NCBI RefSeq assembly: GCF_902506195.1
Contig: NZ_LR732817.1
Location: forward strand, 1,954,985-2,018,984
Length of the DNA: 64,000 bases
Reading direction: 5' to 3'
Source of the DNA: Citricoccus sp. K5
GTDB lineage: Bacteria > Actinomycetota > Actinomycetes > Actinomycetales > Micrococcaceae
The position numbers were made by a program, and so were the translations under genes. Below are positions 8,990-17,591 of this stretch, piece by piece; positions within the stretch are counted from its first letter, which is position 1; each line of letters begins with the position of its first letter. The notes below the pieces were generated by a model that was given only the letters and a program-made list of their open reading frames with translations, had not been told where the DNA came from and made no database searches.

Positions 8990-9964
8990 ATGTCGAGCTC
9001 ACCCATGACTATCCGGGCCGCCATCGTCGGATACGGAAACCTCGGCAAGAGCGTGGAGAAGCTGATCCGCGCCCAGCCGGACATGGGCCTGGTGGGGATC
9101 TTCTCCCGACGTTCTGAGCTGGACACGGACACCCCGGTGTTCCCCGCCGCCTCGGCAGCTGATCATGCGCAGGACGTCGATGTGCTGTTCCTGTGCCTCG
9201 GCAGCGCCACCGACATCCCGGAGCAGGCCGCCGGCTACGCCCGTCACTTCACCACCGTGGACACCTATGACAACCACCAACTGATCCCGGACCACTACGC
9301 CAGGATGGACGCTGCGGCTCGTGAGGGCGGGCACGTCGCCATGATCTCCACCGGATGGGATCCGGGCCTGTTCTCCCTGAACCGCACCCTGGCCGCCGCC
9401 CTCTTCCCCGACGCCCAGCAGAACACGTTCTGGGGCAAGGGCCTCTCCCAGGGCCACTCCGATGCTGTCCGCCGGGTACCCGGGGTGCGGCGGGGCGTCC
9501 AGTACACGATTCCCAACGAGGACGCGATCGTGGAGGCCAAGGCCGGCCGCGGCGCCGAGATCAGCGCCACCTCCGCGCATGTTCGCGAGTGCTATGTGGT
9601 GGCCGATGAGGCCGACCACGCCGACATCCGTGAGGCGATCACCACCATGCCGGACTACTTCGCCCCCTATGACACCACCGTCCACTTCATCTCCGACGAG
9701 GTCTTCGAGCGCGACCACCAGGGCATGCCCCACGGCGGCCACGTGGTCACCTCCGGTGATCTGGGTGGTTCGCGCAGCTCGGTGGAGTTCGCCCTCGAGC
9801 TGGAGTCCAATCCGGACTTCACCGCCGCCTCCCAGGTCGCCTACGGCCGGGCCGCCGCCCGGCTCGCGGCCGAGGGGAAGACGGGAGCGTTCACCGTGCT
9901 GGAGGTCGCCCCGTACCTGCTCTCCCCCGTCGCCCTGGAGGAACTCATCCGCCGCGATGTGTGA
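8990..9964 (+). CDS. ddh: meso-Diaminopimelate D-dehydrogenase
   Basis: 324 residues. The NADPH-dependent enzyme interconverts tetrahydrodipicolinate and meso-diaminopimelate in one step, a shortcut in lysine biosynthesis known from Corynebacterium glutamicum. The Rossmann motif is VGYGNLGKSVEK. Substrate-site segments include FLCLGSATDIPEQ, DTYDNH, STGWDPGLFSLNR and GKGLSQGHSDAVRRVPGV, all highly characteristic. A ribosome binding site (aaagagg) precedes the ATG at 8990. It stands alone, divergent from the PACE gene. Micrococcaceae usually have lysine rather than DAP in peptidoglycan, so a role in lysine supply or amination is inferred. Confidence 0.95.
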   Translation: MSSSPMTIRAAIVGYGNLGKSVEKLIRAQPDMGLVGIFSRRSELDTDTPVFPAASAADHAQDVDVLFLCLGSATDIPEQAAGYARHFTTVDTYDNHQLIPDHYARMDAAAREGGHVAMISTGWDPGLFSLNRTLAAALFPDAQQNTFWGKGLSQGHSDAVRRVPGVRRGVQYTIPNEDAIVEAKAGRGAEISATSAHVRECYVVADEADHADIREAITTMPDYFAPYDTTVHFISDEVFERDHQGMPHGGHVVTSGDLGGSRSSVEFALELESNPDFTAASQVAYGRAAARLAAEGKTGAFTVLEVAPYLLSPVALEELIRRDV

Positions 9965-10049
9965 CCGAACGGGTTGACCGAGCTGGTCGTCCGAGACTGG
10001 CGATCGAGGGCCGCCGACCCGTCGTGGGCCGGCGCGCCGCCGTCGTCGT

Positions 10050-10062
10050 ATGCTCTGAGCAT
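10050..10062. promoter_or_regulatory. 13-bp palindrome in front of the DUF808 gene
   Basis: atgctc-t-gagcat, perfect arms of 6 bp. It lies in the 260-bp gap between ddh and the DUF808 gene. It may be an operator, or an overlapping -10 (tatgct) for the downstream gene; no other landmark is seen in this gap. Confidence 0.35.
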
Positions 10063-10224
10063 GCCGATCACGCGAGATGACCGCGAGACCCTGCCCGCCT
10101 CGCCAGACCCGGTTCCCCCGACGCCTCCGGTGCCCTCGATACAACCGGACCCCTCCGCAGTGCGATCCGCACGGCGCGTTCAGTCATGCAGCCAGACACA
10201 GGGCGACCAGTCACGGAGCAACCG

Positions 10225-11292
10225 GTGAGCGGCGGCCTGGTCGCCCTCCTGGACGACGTCGCCGCCCTGGCCCGCATCGCGGCGGCCTCGGTGGATGACA
10301 TCGCTGCCGGGGCCGCGAAGGCCGGAACCAAGGCGGTGGGCGTGGTGATCGACGACGCGGCCGTCACGCCGCAGTACATGTCCGGGGCGGACCCGTCCCG
10401 CGAGCTGCCGATGATCAAGAGGATCTTCTGGGGCTCGCTGCGGAACAAGCTTCTGATCATCCTGCCGGCGCTCCTGCTGGTCAGCGCCTTCATCCCCTGG
10501 ATCATCCCGTGGATCCTCATCCTGGGCGGCACCTACCTCTGCTACGAGGGTGCTGAGAAGGTCTGGCACAAGCTCCGCGGCCACCATGCCGAGAAGCAGA
10601 CCCCGGCCACGGAGAAGGGCCCCGAGGCCGAGGACAAGGTGATCAAGGGGGCCATCACCACCGATTTCATCCTGTCCTGCGAGATCATGGTCATCTCCAT
10701 GAACGAGGTCGCCGACGAGAGCATCTGGTTCCGCGCCCTCATCCTGGTCGTGGTGGCGGTGGCGATCACCGTGCTCGTGTACGGCGCCGTCGCGCTGATC
10801 GTCAAGATGGACGACGTCGGCCTGCACCTTGCGCAGAAAGAGCGCACCGGAACCCGGCGGTTCGGCGAGATGCTGGTCAAGGCCATGCCGCAGGTCCTGG
10901 CCGCCATCACGTTCATCGGGACCATCGCGATGCTGTGGGTCGGCGGCCACATCCTGCTCCAGCAGTCGGCGGAGCTGGGGCTGCACGGCCCCTACGACCT
11001 GGTCCATGCCCTCGAGGCTCCTGTGGCCGCGCTGCCCGCGGTGGGCGGGTTCCTCGGCTGGCTGGTGAACACGCTGTGCTCGGCCGTGATCGGGCTGATC
11101 TGGGGTCTGGCCGTCATGGCGGTCCTGCATCCCCTCCTTCGGTTGCTGCCGATCGGCAAGTCCTCCGAGGCCGCGGAGGACGCCGGCCACGAGGAGGGCT
11201 CCCTCCGGGCCGCTGTGGCCGGTCACCGTCCGGGCCGTCGTCCTACGGCGCAGGGTCCGGGTCAGAGCCCGGAGTCCGAGCCGCCGGCCTAG
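10225..11292 (+). CDS. DUF808 family inner-membrane protein (YedI-like)
   Basis: About 355 residues from GTG 10225, which gives VSGGLVALLDDVAALA, the usual family N-terminus, with cggag just upstream. An ATG at 10186 would add 13 residues. The protein has the DUF808 layout: a conserved N-terminal segment DDIAAGAAKAGTKAVGVVIDDAAVTPQY, then about eight membrane segments including LLIILPALLLVSAFIPW and LGGTYLCYEGAEKVWHK. The C-terminal tail of about 50 residues is hydrophilic and low complexity. Function is unknown. It is convergent with a VOC gene and their ends share a duplicated 21-bp sequence. Confidence 0.88.
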   Translation: MSGGLVALLDDVAALARIAAASVDDIAAGAAKAGTKAVGVVIDDAAVTPQYMSGADPSRELPMIKRIFWGSLRNKLLIILPALLLVSAFIPWIIPWILILGGTYLCYEGAEKVWHKLRGHHAEKQTPATEKGPEAEDKVIKGAITTDFILSCEIMVISMNEVADESIWFRALILVVVAVAITVLVYGAVALIVKMDDVGLHLAQKERTGTRRFGEMLVKAMPQVLAAITFIGTIAMLWVGGHILLQQSAELGLHGPYDLVHALEAPVAALPAVGGFLGWLVNTLCSAVIGLIWGLAVMAVLHPLLRLLPIGKSSEAAEDAGHEEGSLRAAVAGHRPGRRPTAQGPGQSPESEPPA

Positions 11293-11327
11293 CCGGCCGC
11301 TTCGCTGGCCTAGCCAGCCGCTTCGCC
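11286..11327. repeat. 21-bp tandem duplication spanning the ends of two convergent genes
   Basis: Two adjacent copies differing at two positions (ggcctagccggccgcttcgct, then ggcctagccagccgcttcgcc). The ctag of copy 1 gives the DUF808 stop and the ctag of copy 2 gives the VOC-gene stop on the other strand. Confidence 0.8.
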
Positions 11328-11741
11328 GGACTCGACGGAGAAGGCCCACATGACGCCGAATCGGTCGAAGGCCTGGCCGTACCAATCTCCCCAAGGGGCC
11401 TTCTCGAACGGCATGTTCTCGGACCCGCCACCGGAGATCAGCTTGCCGATCAGTTCCCGGGCGGCTTCCGGGCTCTCCACCGTGTAGAGCAGTGAGTACG
11501 CGGTGTCCCTGATCGGGTAGTCCTTGCCGTCCATGGAGTCGCCGCCGGCGAGTTCGCCACCAGGTAGGGACAGGGTCACATGGGCCACCGCCTGCGGATC
11601 GGGCTCGAAGGGCATCCCCTCCATGGGCGCATCGGCATAGCGCAACAGGTCCAGCGTGCCGCCGAACACCTCATGCCAGTGCTCGAACGCCTCGGCGGTG
11701 TGCCCGGGCAGGGAGATATACGTCGCAAGGGAGGTACTCAT
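11310..11741 (-). CDS. VOC superfamily protein, PhnB-like
   Basis: 143 residues with one vicinal-oxygen-chelate fold repeat pair. Landmarks are the N-terminal TYISLPGHTAEAFEHWHEVFGG, EPDPQAVAHVTLSLPGGELAGGDS and the C-terminal PWGDWYGQAFDRFGVMWAFSV, typical of PhnB or 3-demethylubiquinone-methyltransferase-like VOC proteins. Such proteins are metal-binding enzymes or binding proteins of diverse and mostly unknown function. The ATG at 11741 has a clear AGGAG upstream. Confidence 0.88.
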   Translation of the reverse strand: MSTSLATYISLPGHTAEAFEHWHEVFGGTLDLLRYADAPMEGMPFEPDPQAVAHVTLSLPGGELAGGDSMDGKDYPIRDTAYSLLYTVESPEAARELIGKLISGGGSENMPFEKAPWGDWYGQAFDRFGVMWAFSVESGEAAG

Positions 11742-11928
11742 GGGGGGCTCCTAGTTCTCTGGGCGGTGTCGCGCCACCCTCGAGGTGATTCAGGCTGTGA
11801 CACCAGCATGTTCCCTCGGGAGTAGGGCCGCACCTCCGATCCTGCGCAGCCAGGCGGACAGTGCAACGAGACCATGGGCACGAGACCAGGGGCTTGGACC
11901 GTCCGGACGGCCGGAATACAGTCGAAGC

Positions 11929-12777
11929 GTGAGAGCTACATCGTCGGGGACCGCCTTCGTCTTCGCGGGCGGAGGCGTCCGCGGTGCCGTGCACGTGGGG
12001 CAGCTGAGAGCCTTGTTCGAGCGTGGCATCACTCCGGACCTCGTCGTCGGCACCTCCGTCGGGGCCATCAATGGCGCTGTCGTGGCCCGCGACCCGCACC
12101 CGGACGTCGCCCACGAGATGCTGCGGATGTGGCAGACGGACGAGGCGCGGGCCGTCTTCGGCCAAGCGTGGAGCCGCCAGGCCGGCCGGGTGATCCGCGG
12201 CCGCACCTACACGCTGTCCGCCAAGCCCCTCGTCGACCTGATCTCCATGCACTTCCCGCCCCGCACCCAGATCGAGGACCTCGACCTGCCCTTCGTGACG
12301 GTGGCCACCTCGATCGAGCGGGCGGCGGAGCGCTCCTTCGACACGGGGCCCCTGGTGCCCGCCGTCGTCGCCTCGGCCACAGTGCCGGGACTCCTGCCGC
12401 CCGCCGTCATCGATCACGAGCACTACTTCGACGGCGGCCTGGTCGCCTCAGTGCCCCTGGGACAGGCCGTCCGTCGCGGGGCCACAACGATCTACGTGCT
12501 CCAGGCCGGCCAACTCGACAAGCAGATGACGGTCCCGACCTCCATGGTGGAGACGCTCAACGTCTACGTGGACATCACCCGCCGGCACAGCTTCACCCAC
12601 GCCCTGGAGCACGTCCCCGAGGGGGTCACCGTCTACGTGCTGCCTACCGGTGGCAAGCCCAAGGTGCGCGGCCTGAAGGCGCTGATGTCCCTCGAGCACA
12701 CCGCGGAGCGAGCCGAACTGGCCTACCAGGCGACCTCCGTGGAACTCGACCGGATCGCCGGCATGCACCCGGCCTGA
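11929..12777 (+). CDS. Patatin-like phospholipase family protein (RssA-like)
   Basis: About 282 residues from GTG 11929; longer upstream starts give an arginine-rich non-conserved extension. Motifs: oxyanion hole FAGGGVRGAVHVG, nucleophile elbow GTSVGAING (G-x-S-x-G), catalytic DGG in YFDGGLVASVPLGQA. This short NTE/RssA type of patatin is usually cytoplasmic and acts on phospholipids or thioesters. It is unlike the patatin at 7121 in sequence. It is followed 87 bp later by a kinase gene. Confidence 0.86.
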   Translation: MRATSSGTAFVFAGGGVRGAVHVGQLRALFERGITPDLVVGTSVGAINGAVVARDPHPDVAHEMLRMWQTDEARAVFGQAWSRQAGRVIRGRTYTLSAKPLVDLISMHFPPRTQIEDLDLPFVTVATSIERAAERSFDTGPLVPAVVASATVPGLLPPAVIDHEHYFDGGLVASVPLGQAVRRGATTIYVLQAGQLDKQMTVPTSMVETLNVYVDITRRHSFTHALEHVPEGVTVYVLPTGGKPKVRGLKALMSLEHTAERAELAYQATSVELDRIAGMHPA

Positions 12778-12864
12778 ACATTGCCACCTCCGGTTCCCGC
12801 CTCCCTCTCCGCCCCACTCGCCCCGGGCCGTGACAAGACGGGCCGGGGATGCCACCGTGGAGGG

Positions 12865-13800
12865 ATGCGCAGTCCTGACCTCACCACACAACTGCTGGAC
12901 CTCGCGGCAACCCATGGCCTCGACCTGGACCCGTCCTCGATGTCCATCAACGAGATGGGCCTCGACTTCCGCGTGGCACTGGCCACCACGGCGGCCTCCA
13001 GCGCCACCAGTCCGAACGACTCCGCCGGGGAACGCTGGGTCCTCCGGGTCCCGCGCCGCCCGGATGCCCTGAAGCGAGCCGAGGTCGAGTCCCGGCTCCT
13101 GGACCTGGTCGGACCGGAGCTGTCTGTGGCTGTTCCCCAGTGGCGCGTCCAGGCCACCGACCTCATCGCCTATCCAGCGCTTCCGGGGGATCCCGGACTC
13201 ACCCTGGACCCCGACGGCGCTCCCGTCTGGCATCTCGATGTCACCTCCGAGCGGTATGCCCGTTCCCTCGGGGCGTTTCTGGCCGAACTGCATGCGATCG
13301 ATCCCGCCGAAGCCGCCGCAGCCGGCGTCGAGGTCCGCGATCCGGATCAGGTGAGGACCCAGTGGGCGCAGGACGTCGCGCAGGTGGATGCGGAGTTCAA
13401 GGTGTCCCCCGCGCTGCTGGAGCGCTGGTCCGCGTGGCTGGCGGAGGACAGTTTCTGGCCGGCGTTCTCGGTCGTCACCCATGGGGAGGTGTACCCGGCC
13501 CACACCCTGGTGGTGGACGAGGAGATCACCGCGGTGCTGGATTGGACCACGGCGTCCGTGGGCGACCCCGCCAAGGATTTCGCGTTCCACCACGCAGTGG
13601 TGCCCCCGGACGTGTTTGCCGCCACGCTGGATGAATACGTCCGCCGTGGCGGGCGCATCTGGCCCCGGATGGGTGATCACGGCGCGGAGATCATGGCCGC
13701 CAGCCCGGTGGCCTATGGTTTGTTCGCCCTTCAGTCCGGCATGGCCGAACACCGTGAGGCTGCTCAGGCCCAGCTCAATCCGGAGGCTGCCGCAGGCTGA
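12865..13800 (+). CDS. Aminoglycoside/macrolide phosphotransferase family protein
   Basis: 311 residues from ATG 12865, with GGAGG just upstream. The fold is that of antibiotic phosphotransferases: an N-lobe with RWVLRVPRRPD, where the Lys/Arg ATP-binding stretch lies, the catalytic loop as THGEVYPAHTLVV (Brenner-type HGDxxxxN replaced by HGExxPAH as in macrolide 2'-phosphotransferases) and the metal-binding VLDWTTASVGDPAKDF. The closest family is Mph(H)-type macrolide 2'-phosphotransferase, known as an intrinsic gene in some Actinobacteria. Whether it confers resistance here is inference. Confidence 0.8.
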   Translation: MRSPDLTTQLLDLAATHGLDLDPSSMSINEMGLDFRVALATTAASSATSPNDSAGERWVLRVPRRPDALKRAEVESRLLDLVGPELSVAVPQWRVQATDLIAYPALPGDPGLTLDPDGAPVWHLDVTSERYARSLGAFLAELHAIDPAEAAAAGVEVRDPDQVRTQWAQDVAQVDAEFKVSPALLERWSAWLAEDSFWPAFSVVTHGEVYPAHTLVVDEEITAVLDWTTASVGDPAKDFAFHHAVVPPDVFAATLDEYVRRGGRIWPRMGDHGAEIMAASPVAYGLFALQSGMAEHREAAQAQLNPEAAAG

Positions 13801-13871
13801 GATTCACATGGCGGCGCAGGTGGACGCACAGACGTCGGCCACCGGCCGGCTTCGAGCGTTCAAGCTGATGG

Positions 13872-14684
13872 TCAGCTGTGCTCCAGAAAGCCGCGAAGGA
13901 CCTCGACGAACTTCTCGGGCGCCTGGGAATGTACCCAGTGGCCCGCCTCGCGGATCGTGACCTTGTGGGTCTTGGGGAACAGTGCCCGCATGGTGGCGGT
14001 GTACTCATCGCGGACGTAGTCTGAGCGGCCGCCGGCCACCCACAGCACGGGGCGCTCGAAGGTGGCCCCGCCGGTGTCCGGGAACCCGCCGATGGCGTCC
14101 AGGCTGGTCCGCAGGAGTTCCAGGTTCGGCTCCCACGTATACCCGTCCGGCCCGCTGCGCAGGTTCTGCAGCAGGAACAGCCGCGTGGTGTCCCAGGGGA
14201 TGGGATCCTTGAGCGCCTCATCGGCGTCGGACCGGCGTTCGATGCCGCTCAGGTCCACGGCCGCCAGGCTGTCCAGTAGGTGCGCGAACTCGCCCTCCGC
14301 GCCCCCGGCCTGCGTGGGAGCGATGTCCACCACGATGAGTCGGGAGACCAGGTCCGGGTGCCGCAGTGCCAGCACCATGGCCACCTTGCCGCCCAGTGAA
14401 TGCCCGACGACGGCCACGGGGCCTTCCGAGGCGGCGCCGGCCCGGAGCGTGGCAGCCACGGAGTCGGCCATCTGACGGTAGTCGACCACATCGGTCCACT
14501 CGGACTCGCCGTGGTTGGGCAGGTCCACCAGCAGACTGAGGTACTCCGGTGCCAGGTCCTTGGCGATCCGGGTGAAGTTCTTGCCGCGGCCGAAGAGGCC
14601 GTGCAGGAAGACGATGCTGTCCTCGGCGGTCTCGGCGTTGCCGATGCGGCTGGTGTGCAGGGTGCTTACAGGAAGGTCAGACAC
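13872..14684 (-). CDS. Alpha/beta fold hydrolase, YbfF-type esterase
   Basis: 270 residues from a GTG start with CGGAG upstream. Motifs: oxyanion-hole HGLFGRGKNF, VDLPNHGESEWT, nucleophile elbow GHSLGGKVAMVLAL, the acid in VAGGRSDYV and the catalytic His in EAGHWVHSQAPEKF. This is the layout of YbfF-like acyl-CoA or short-chain esterases. No neighbour suggests a substrate. It is divergent from the BCCT transporter. Confidence 0.85.
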   Translation of the reverse strand: MSDLPVSTLHTSRIGNAETAEDSIVFLHGLFGRGKNFTRIAKDLAPEYLSLLVDLPNHGESEWTDVVDYRQMADSVAATLRAGAASEGPVAVVGHSLGGKVAMVLALRHPDLVSRLIVVDIAPTQAGGAEGEFAHLLDSLAAVDLSGIERRSDADEALKDPIPWDTTRLFLLQNLRSGPDGYTWEPNLELLRTSLDAIGGFPDTGGATFERPVLWVAGGRSDYVRDEYTATMRALFPKTHKVTIREAGHWVHSQAPEKFVEVLRGFLEHS

Positions 14685-14751
14685 GCTCCGAGCCTAGCCC
14701 GGTGGTCCCTTCAATAGGATCCGCATTACCGGCCAGTTTAGGGTGGAGACC

Positions 14752-16647
14752 ATGTCATCCATCGAATCCGCCGGCGGTAATCCGCCGGGCACGACCGAGA
14801 AAACCGACGAAAGCCCGAACGAGACACACCCAACGGGCGGCGAGGCAGCCACCGAGAATCAGTACAGCACCCGCCTCATCCCGTGGGTCCTCTGGCCCTC
14901 ACTGGTCATCATCGTCTTGTTCGTCGGCGCGACCATCGCCTTCCCGGCCGCCATGGAGTCGGGGATCGCTGCCGTACAGGAGACCGTCATCAGCAACTTC
15001 AGCTGGTGGTACATGCTGCTCGCCTTCGGCTTCGTGGTCTTCTGCGTCTATCTGGGGTTCTCCCGCAAGGGCAACATCAAATTGGGCCGGCCGGACCAGG
15101 AACCCGAGTTCTCCACCCTGTCCTGGCTGGCGCTGCTCTTCGCCGCGGGCATGGGCATCGGGCTGGTGTTCTTCGGGATGACGGAGCCGATCACCCATTT
15201 CGCCACGCCCCGCCCCGGTCTCGCGGCGCAGGATCCTGGCGTCGGTGCCCTGGCCCAGGATGCCCTGGCCACGACCTATCTGCACTGGGGCCTGCAGCCC
15301 TGGGCCATCTACGCCGTGGTCGGCCTGGCGATCGCCCACGCCATCCACCGTCGCGGGCGCCCCCTGTCCATGCGCTGGGCCATCGAGCCGCTGATCGGCG
15401 AGAAGGCGACCCGTGGCGGCTGGGGACACGCCATCGACAGCTTCGCGTTGATCGGCACCGTCTTCGGCGTGGCCACCTCGTTGGGGCTGGGCGTCACCCA
15501 GATGGCCGCCGGCCTGCGGTCCATGGGCGTCGTCGGGGAGGACGACCTGTGGGTCGAGTACGCCATGATCGCTGCCGTGACCGGCCTGGTGATCTGGTCC
15601 GTGGTGTCCGGTGTCAACCGTGGCATGAAGTGGCTTTCGAACATCAACATGGTGCTGGCCGCCGGTTTGGTGCTGTTCCTGCTCATCGTGGGACCCACCC
15701 AGTTCCTGGCCAAGGAGATGGTGCAGACCTTCGGGCACTACCTGCAGAACTTCATCGGTACGTCCCTGAACTCGTCCGCGTTCTTCGGGGCCGAGGGTGA
15801 CGCCTGGCAGGCGTCCTGGTCCACGTTCTACTGGGCCTGGTGGATGTCCTGGACCCCGTTCGTGGGCGTCTTCATCGCGCGCATATCCCGGGGCCGGACC
15901 GTCCGCGAGTACCTGTTGGGCGTGATCCTGGTGCCCACCATGATCTCGGTGGTCTGGTTCGGTGTCCTGGGCGGCACCGCCATCTTCTACGAGGCCAACC
16001 GGCCCGACTGGTACACCTCGGTGGTGGCCGCCGACGGCTCGGTGGACGTCAACTCCGCGCTGTTCCAGGTGCTGGAGCAGTTGCCGGGTGGTGCCGTCCT
16101 GGTGGTCGGGGCGATCCTGCTCTCGGCGATCTTCTTCATCACGTCCTCGGACTCCGGATCGCTCGTGATGGCCATGATCGCCACGGGCGGCAACCCCGAG
16201 CCGCCCAACCGGATCCGCGTGATGTTCGCGGTGGCCACGGCCGTCATGGCCGCCGCCCTGCTGCTTGCGGGTGGTCTGACGGCCATCCAGACCCTGGCGA
16301 TCACCATCGGCCTGCCCTTCACCGTCCTCATGGTGCTGATGTGCATCGCGGTGTTCAAGGCCCTGCACGTCAACGTGCAGCGGACCGAGGCGATCCGGCG
16401 GATGACGTTCCTCGCGGACATCTCGGAGCGCTTCGGCCTGGAGTCCGACGACGACGCCGTGGAGTCCGGACCGGTCTCGGCCAACACGTGGTGGTCCTCC
16501 CTCAGCCGCGAACGGCAGAAGGAGATCCACCAGCGTGTGGGCCCGCACACCGGGCAGCGTGTCCGCCGGGCGGCCGGCACGGCAGGAGCGTCCAGCCGGG
16601 ACGGCACCTCTCAGCCGGACAGCACCTCGGACTCCAACCGCGCATAA
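14752..16647 (+). CDS. BCCT-family transporter (betaine/carnitine/choline)
   Basis: About 631 residues with 12 membrane helices, a hydrophilic N-terminal tail of about 40 and a charged C-terminal tail of about 90 residues. Signature segments are FAAGMGIGLVFFGMTEPITHF (glycine-rich substrate/Na+ helix) and FYWAWWMSWTPFVGVFIARISRGRTVRE, which contains the tryptophan box for the trimethylammonium group. Members import osmoprotectants with Na+ or H+. ATG 14752 is preferred over a GTG at 14743 by the upstream GGTGGAG. The stop lies 37 bp inside the convergent SRPBCC gene. Confidence 0.92.
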   Translation: MSSIESAGGNPPGTTEKTDESPNETHPTGGEAATENQYSTRLIPWVLWPSLVIIVLFVGATIAFPAAMESGIAAVQETVISNFSWWYMLLAFGFVVFCVYLGFSRKGNIKLGRPDQEPEFSTLSWLALLFAAGMGIGLVFFGMTEPITHFATPRPGLAAQDPGVGALAQDALATTYLHWGLQPWAIYAVVGLAIAHAIHRRGRPLSMRWAIEPLIGEKATRGGWGHAIDSFALIGTVFGVATSLGLGVTQMAAGLRSMGVVGEDDLWVEYAMIAAVTGLVIWSVVSGVNRGMKWLSNINMVLAAGLVLFLLIVGPTQFLAKEMVQTFGHYLQNFIGTSLNSSAFFGAEGDAWQASWSTFYWAWWMSWTPFVGVFIARISRGRTVREYLLGVILVPTMISVVWFGVLGGTAIFYEANRPDWYTSVVAADGSVDVNSALFQVLEQLPGGAVLVVGAILLSAIFFITSSDSGSLVMAMIATGGNPEPPNRIRVMFAVATAVMAAALLLAGGLTAIQTLAITIGLPFTVLMVLMCIAVFKALHVNVQRTEAIRRMTFLADISERFGLESDDDAVESGPVSANTWWSSLSRERQKEIHQRVGPHTGQRVRRAAGTAGASSRDGTSQPDSTSDSNRA

Positions 16648-17591
16648 CTGGTCTCCATCCCATCGGCCATGCCGGTGGAGAGGATGGTTTCCCGTAGTGC
16701 CGCGTCCGGATAGGTGACGAGGAGGGACAGGAGGGTGCCGCCGTCGACCGGGGTGAGCGTCAGCTCGTTGGTCGTGGCGGTCTGCTCCTGGCCGATCATG
16801 GCCTCCGTGGTGACCGACCGGTGGGGTGCCTCGATCTGGAGAACCGTGCCGGTGAATCCGAAGCGGTCCTGACCGCCCTCGCGCTCCCATTCGTAGCGGT
16901 AGGTCTCCCCCACCGCCGTGCCGACCTCGCACACCGGCATGGTCCAGCCCTCCGGTCCGAGTTGCCACCTGCGGAGCAACTCAGGGTCATGGTGGGCCTT
17001 CCACACCTGATCGAGGGTGCCGCGGATGACCCGGCTCAGCCGGGCCTGGTGATCCCCGATGAGCTGGGTTGTCACGGCCTGGCCGGCGGCGAAGGACTGC
17101 AGGTCCGCCACCACGGCATCGATCTGGCTCATGGCCGAGAGCGTGCCCTCTTCCATGCCCATCCCGAGGATCTGCTCCAGATCGGCGACGGAGTTGAAGT
17201 GGGTGGTGTGCACGAGCCGGGAGCCCTCCGTGGTCTCCTCGAAGGCGAACACCATCCGCATGACCGGTGATTCGAGGTCCCGGCTTCCGTCCTCCTTGTT
17301 GAATCCGTCCAGTACCTCGAAGGATTGCCCCTCGGAGACGGCGATGAACTCGAACCAGGCGGCTGGTCTCTCGTCGTCCGGGCCGGTCATGTAGTACTGC
17401 GATTCACCACCCGGATACATGTCGTGCCGGGTGAAGGTGGCCGGCCAGCCCACGGGTCCCCAGAACTTCTCGAGCTGGCGGGGATCGGCGTAGGCGTCCC
17501 AGAGCCGGCGCACGGGGACGGGAAAGTCGGCCACGATGGTCATCGTCATGGCCTGGGGGTCTTTGGAAACGTTGGTGACGGGCATGGTCAT
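16611..17591 (-). CDS. Double SRPBCC (AHSA1-like) domain protein
   Basis: 326 residues containing two START/Bet v1-like domains: about 15-165 (DFPVPVRRLWDAYADPRQLEKFWGP...) and about 180-320 (TLDQVWKAHHDPELLRRWQLGPEGW...). Each begins with the typical helix-grip pattern. Genes of this kind are often translationally coupled to a small ArsR regulator; here the ATG overlaps the regulator stop as ATGA. The ligand is unknown. The 3' end overlaps the convergent BCCT gene by 37 bp. Confidence 0.88.
   Translation of the reverse strand: MTMPVTNVSKDPQAMTMTIVADFPVPVRRLWDAYADPRQLEKFWGPVGWPATFTRHDMYPGGESQYYMTGPDDERPAAWFEFIAVSEGQSFEVLDGFNKEDGSRDLESPVMRMVFAFEETTEGSRLVHTTHFNSVADLEQILGMGMEEGTLSAMSQIDAVVADLQSFAAGQAVTTQLIGDHQARLSRVIRGTLDQVWKAHHDPELLRRWQLGPEGWTMPVCEVGTAVGETYRYEWEREGGQDRFGFTGTVLQIEAPHRSVTTEAMIGQEQTATTNELTLTPVDGGTLLSLLVTYPDAALRETILSTGMADGMETSYARLESEVLSG

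Noticed and set aside
14899-16968. 689-codon minus-strand frame opposite the BCCT gene
   Set aside because: Repetitive His/Gly/Asp composition and no motifs; antisense to a clear 12-helix transporter.
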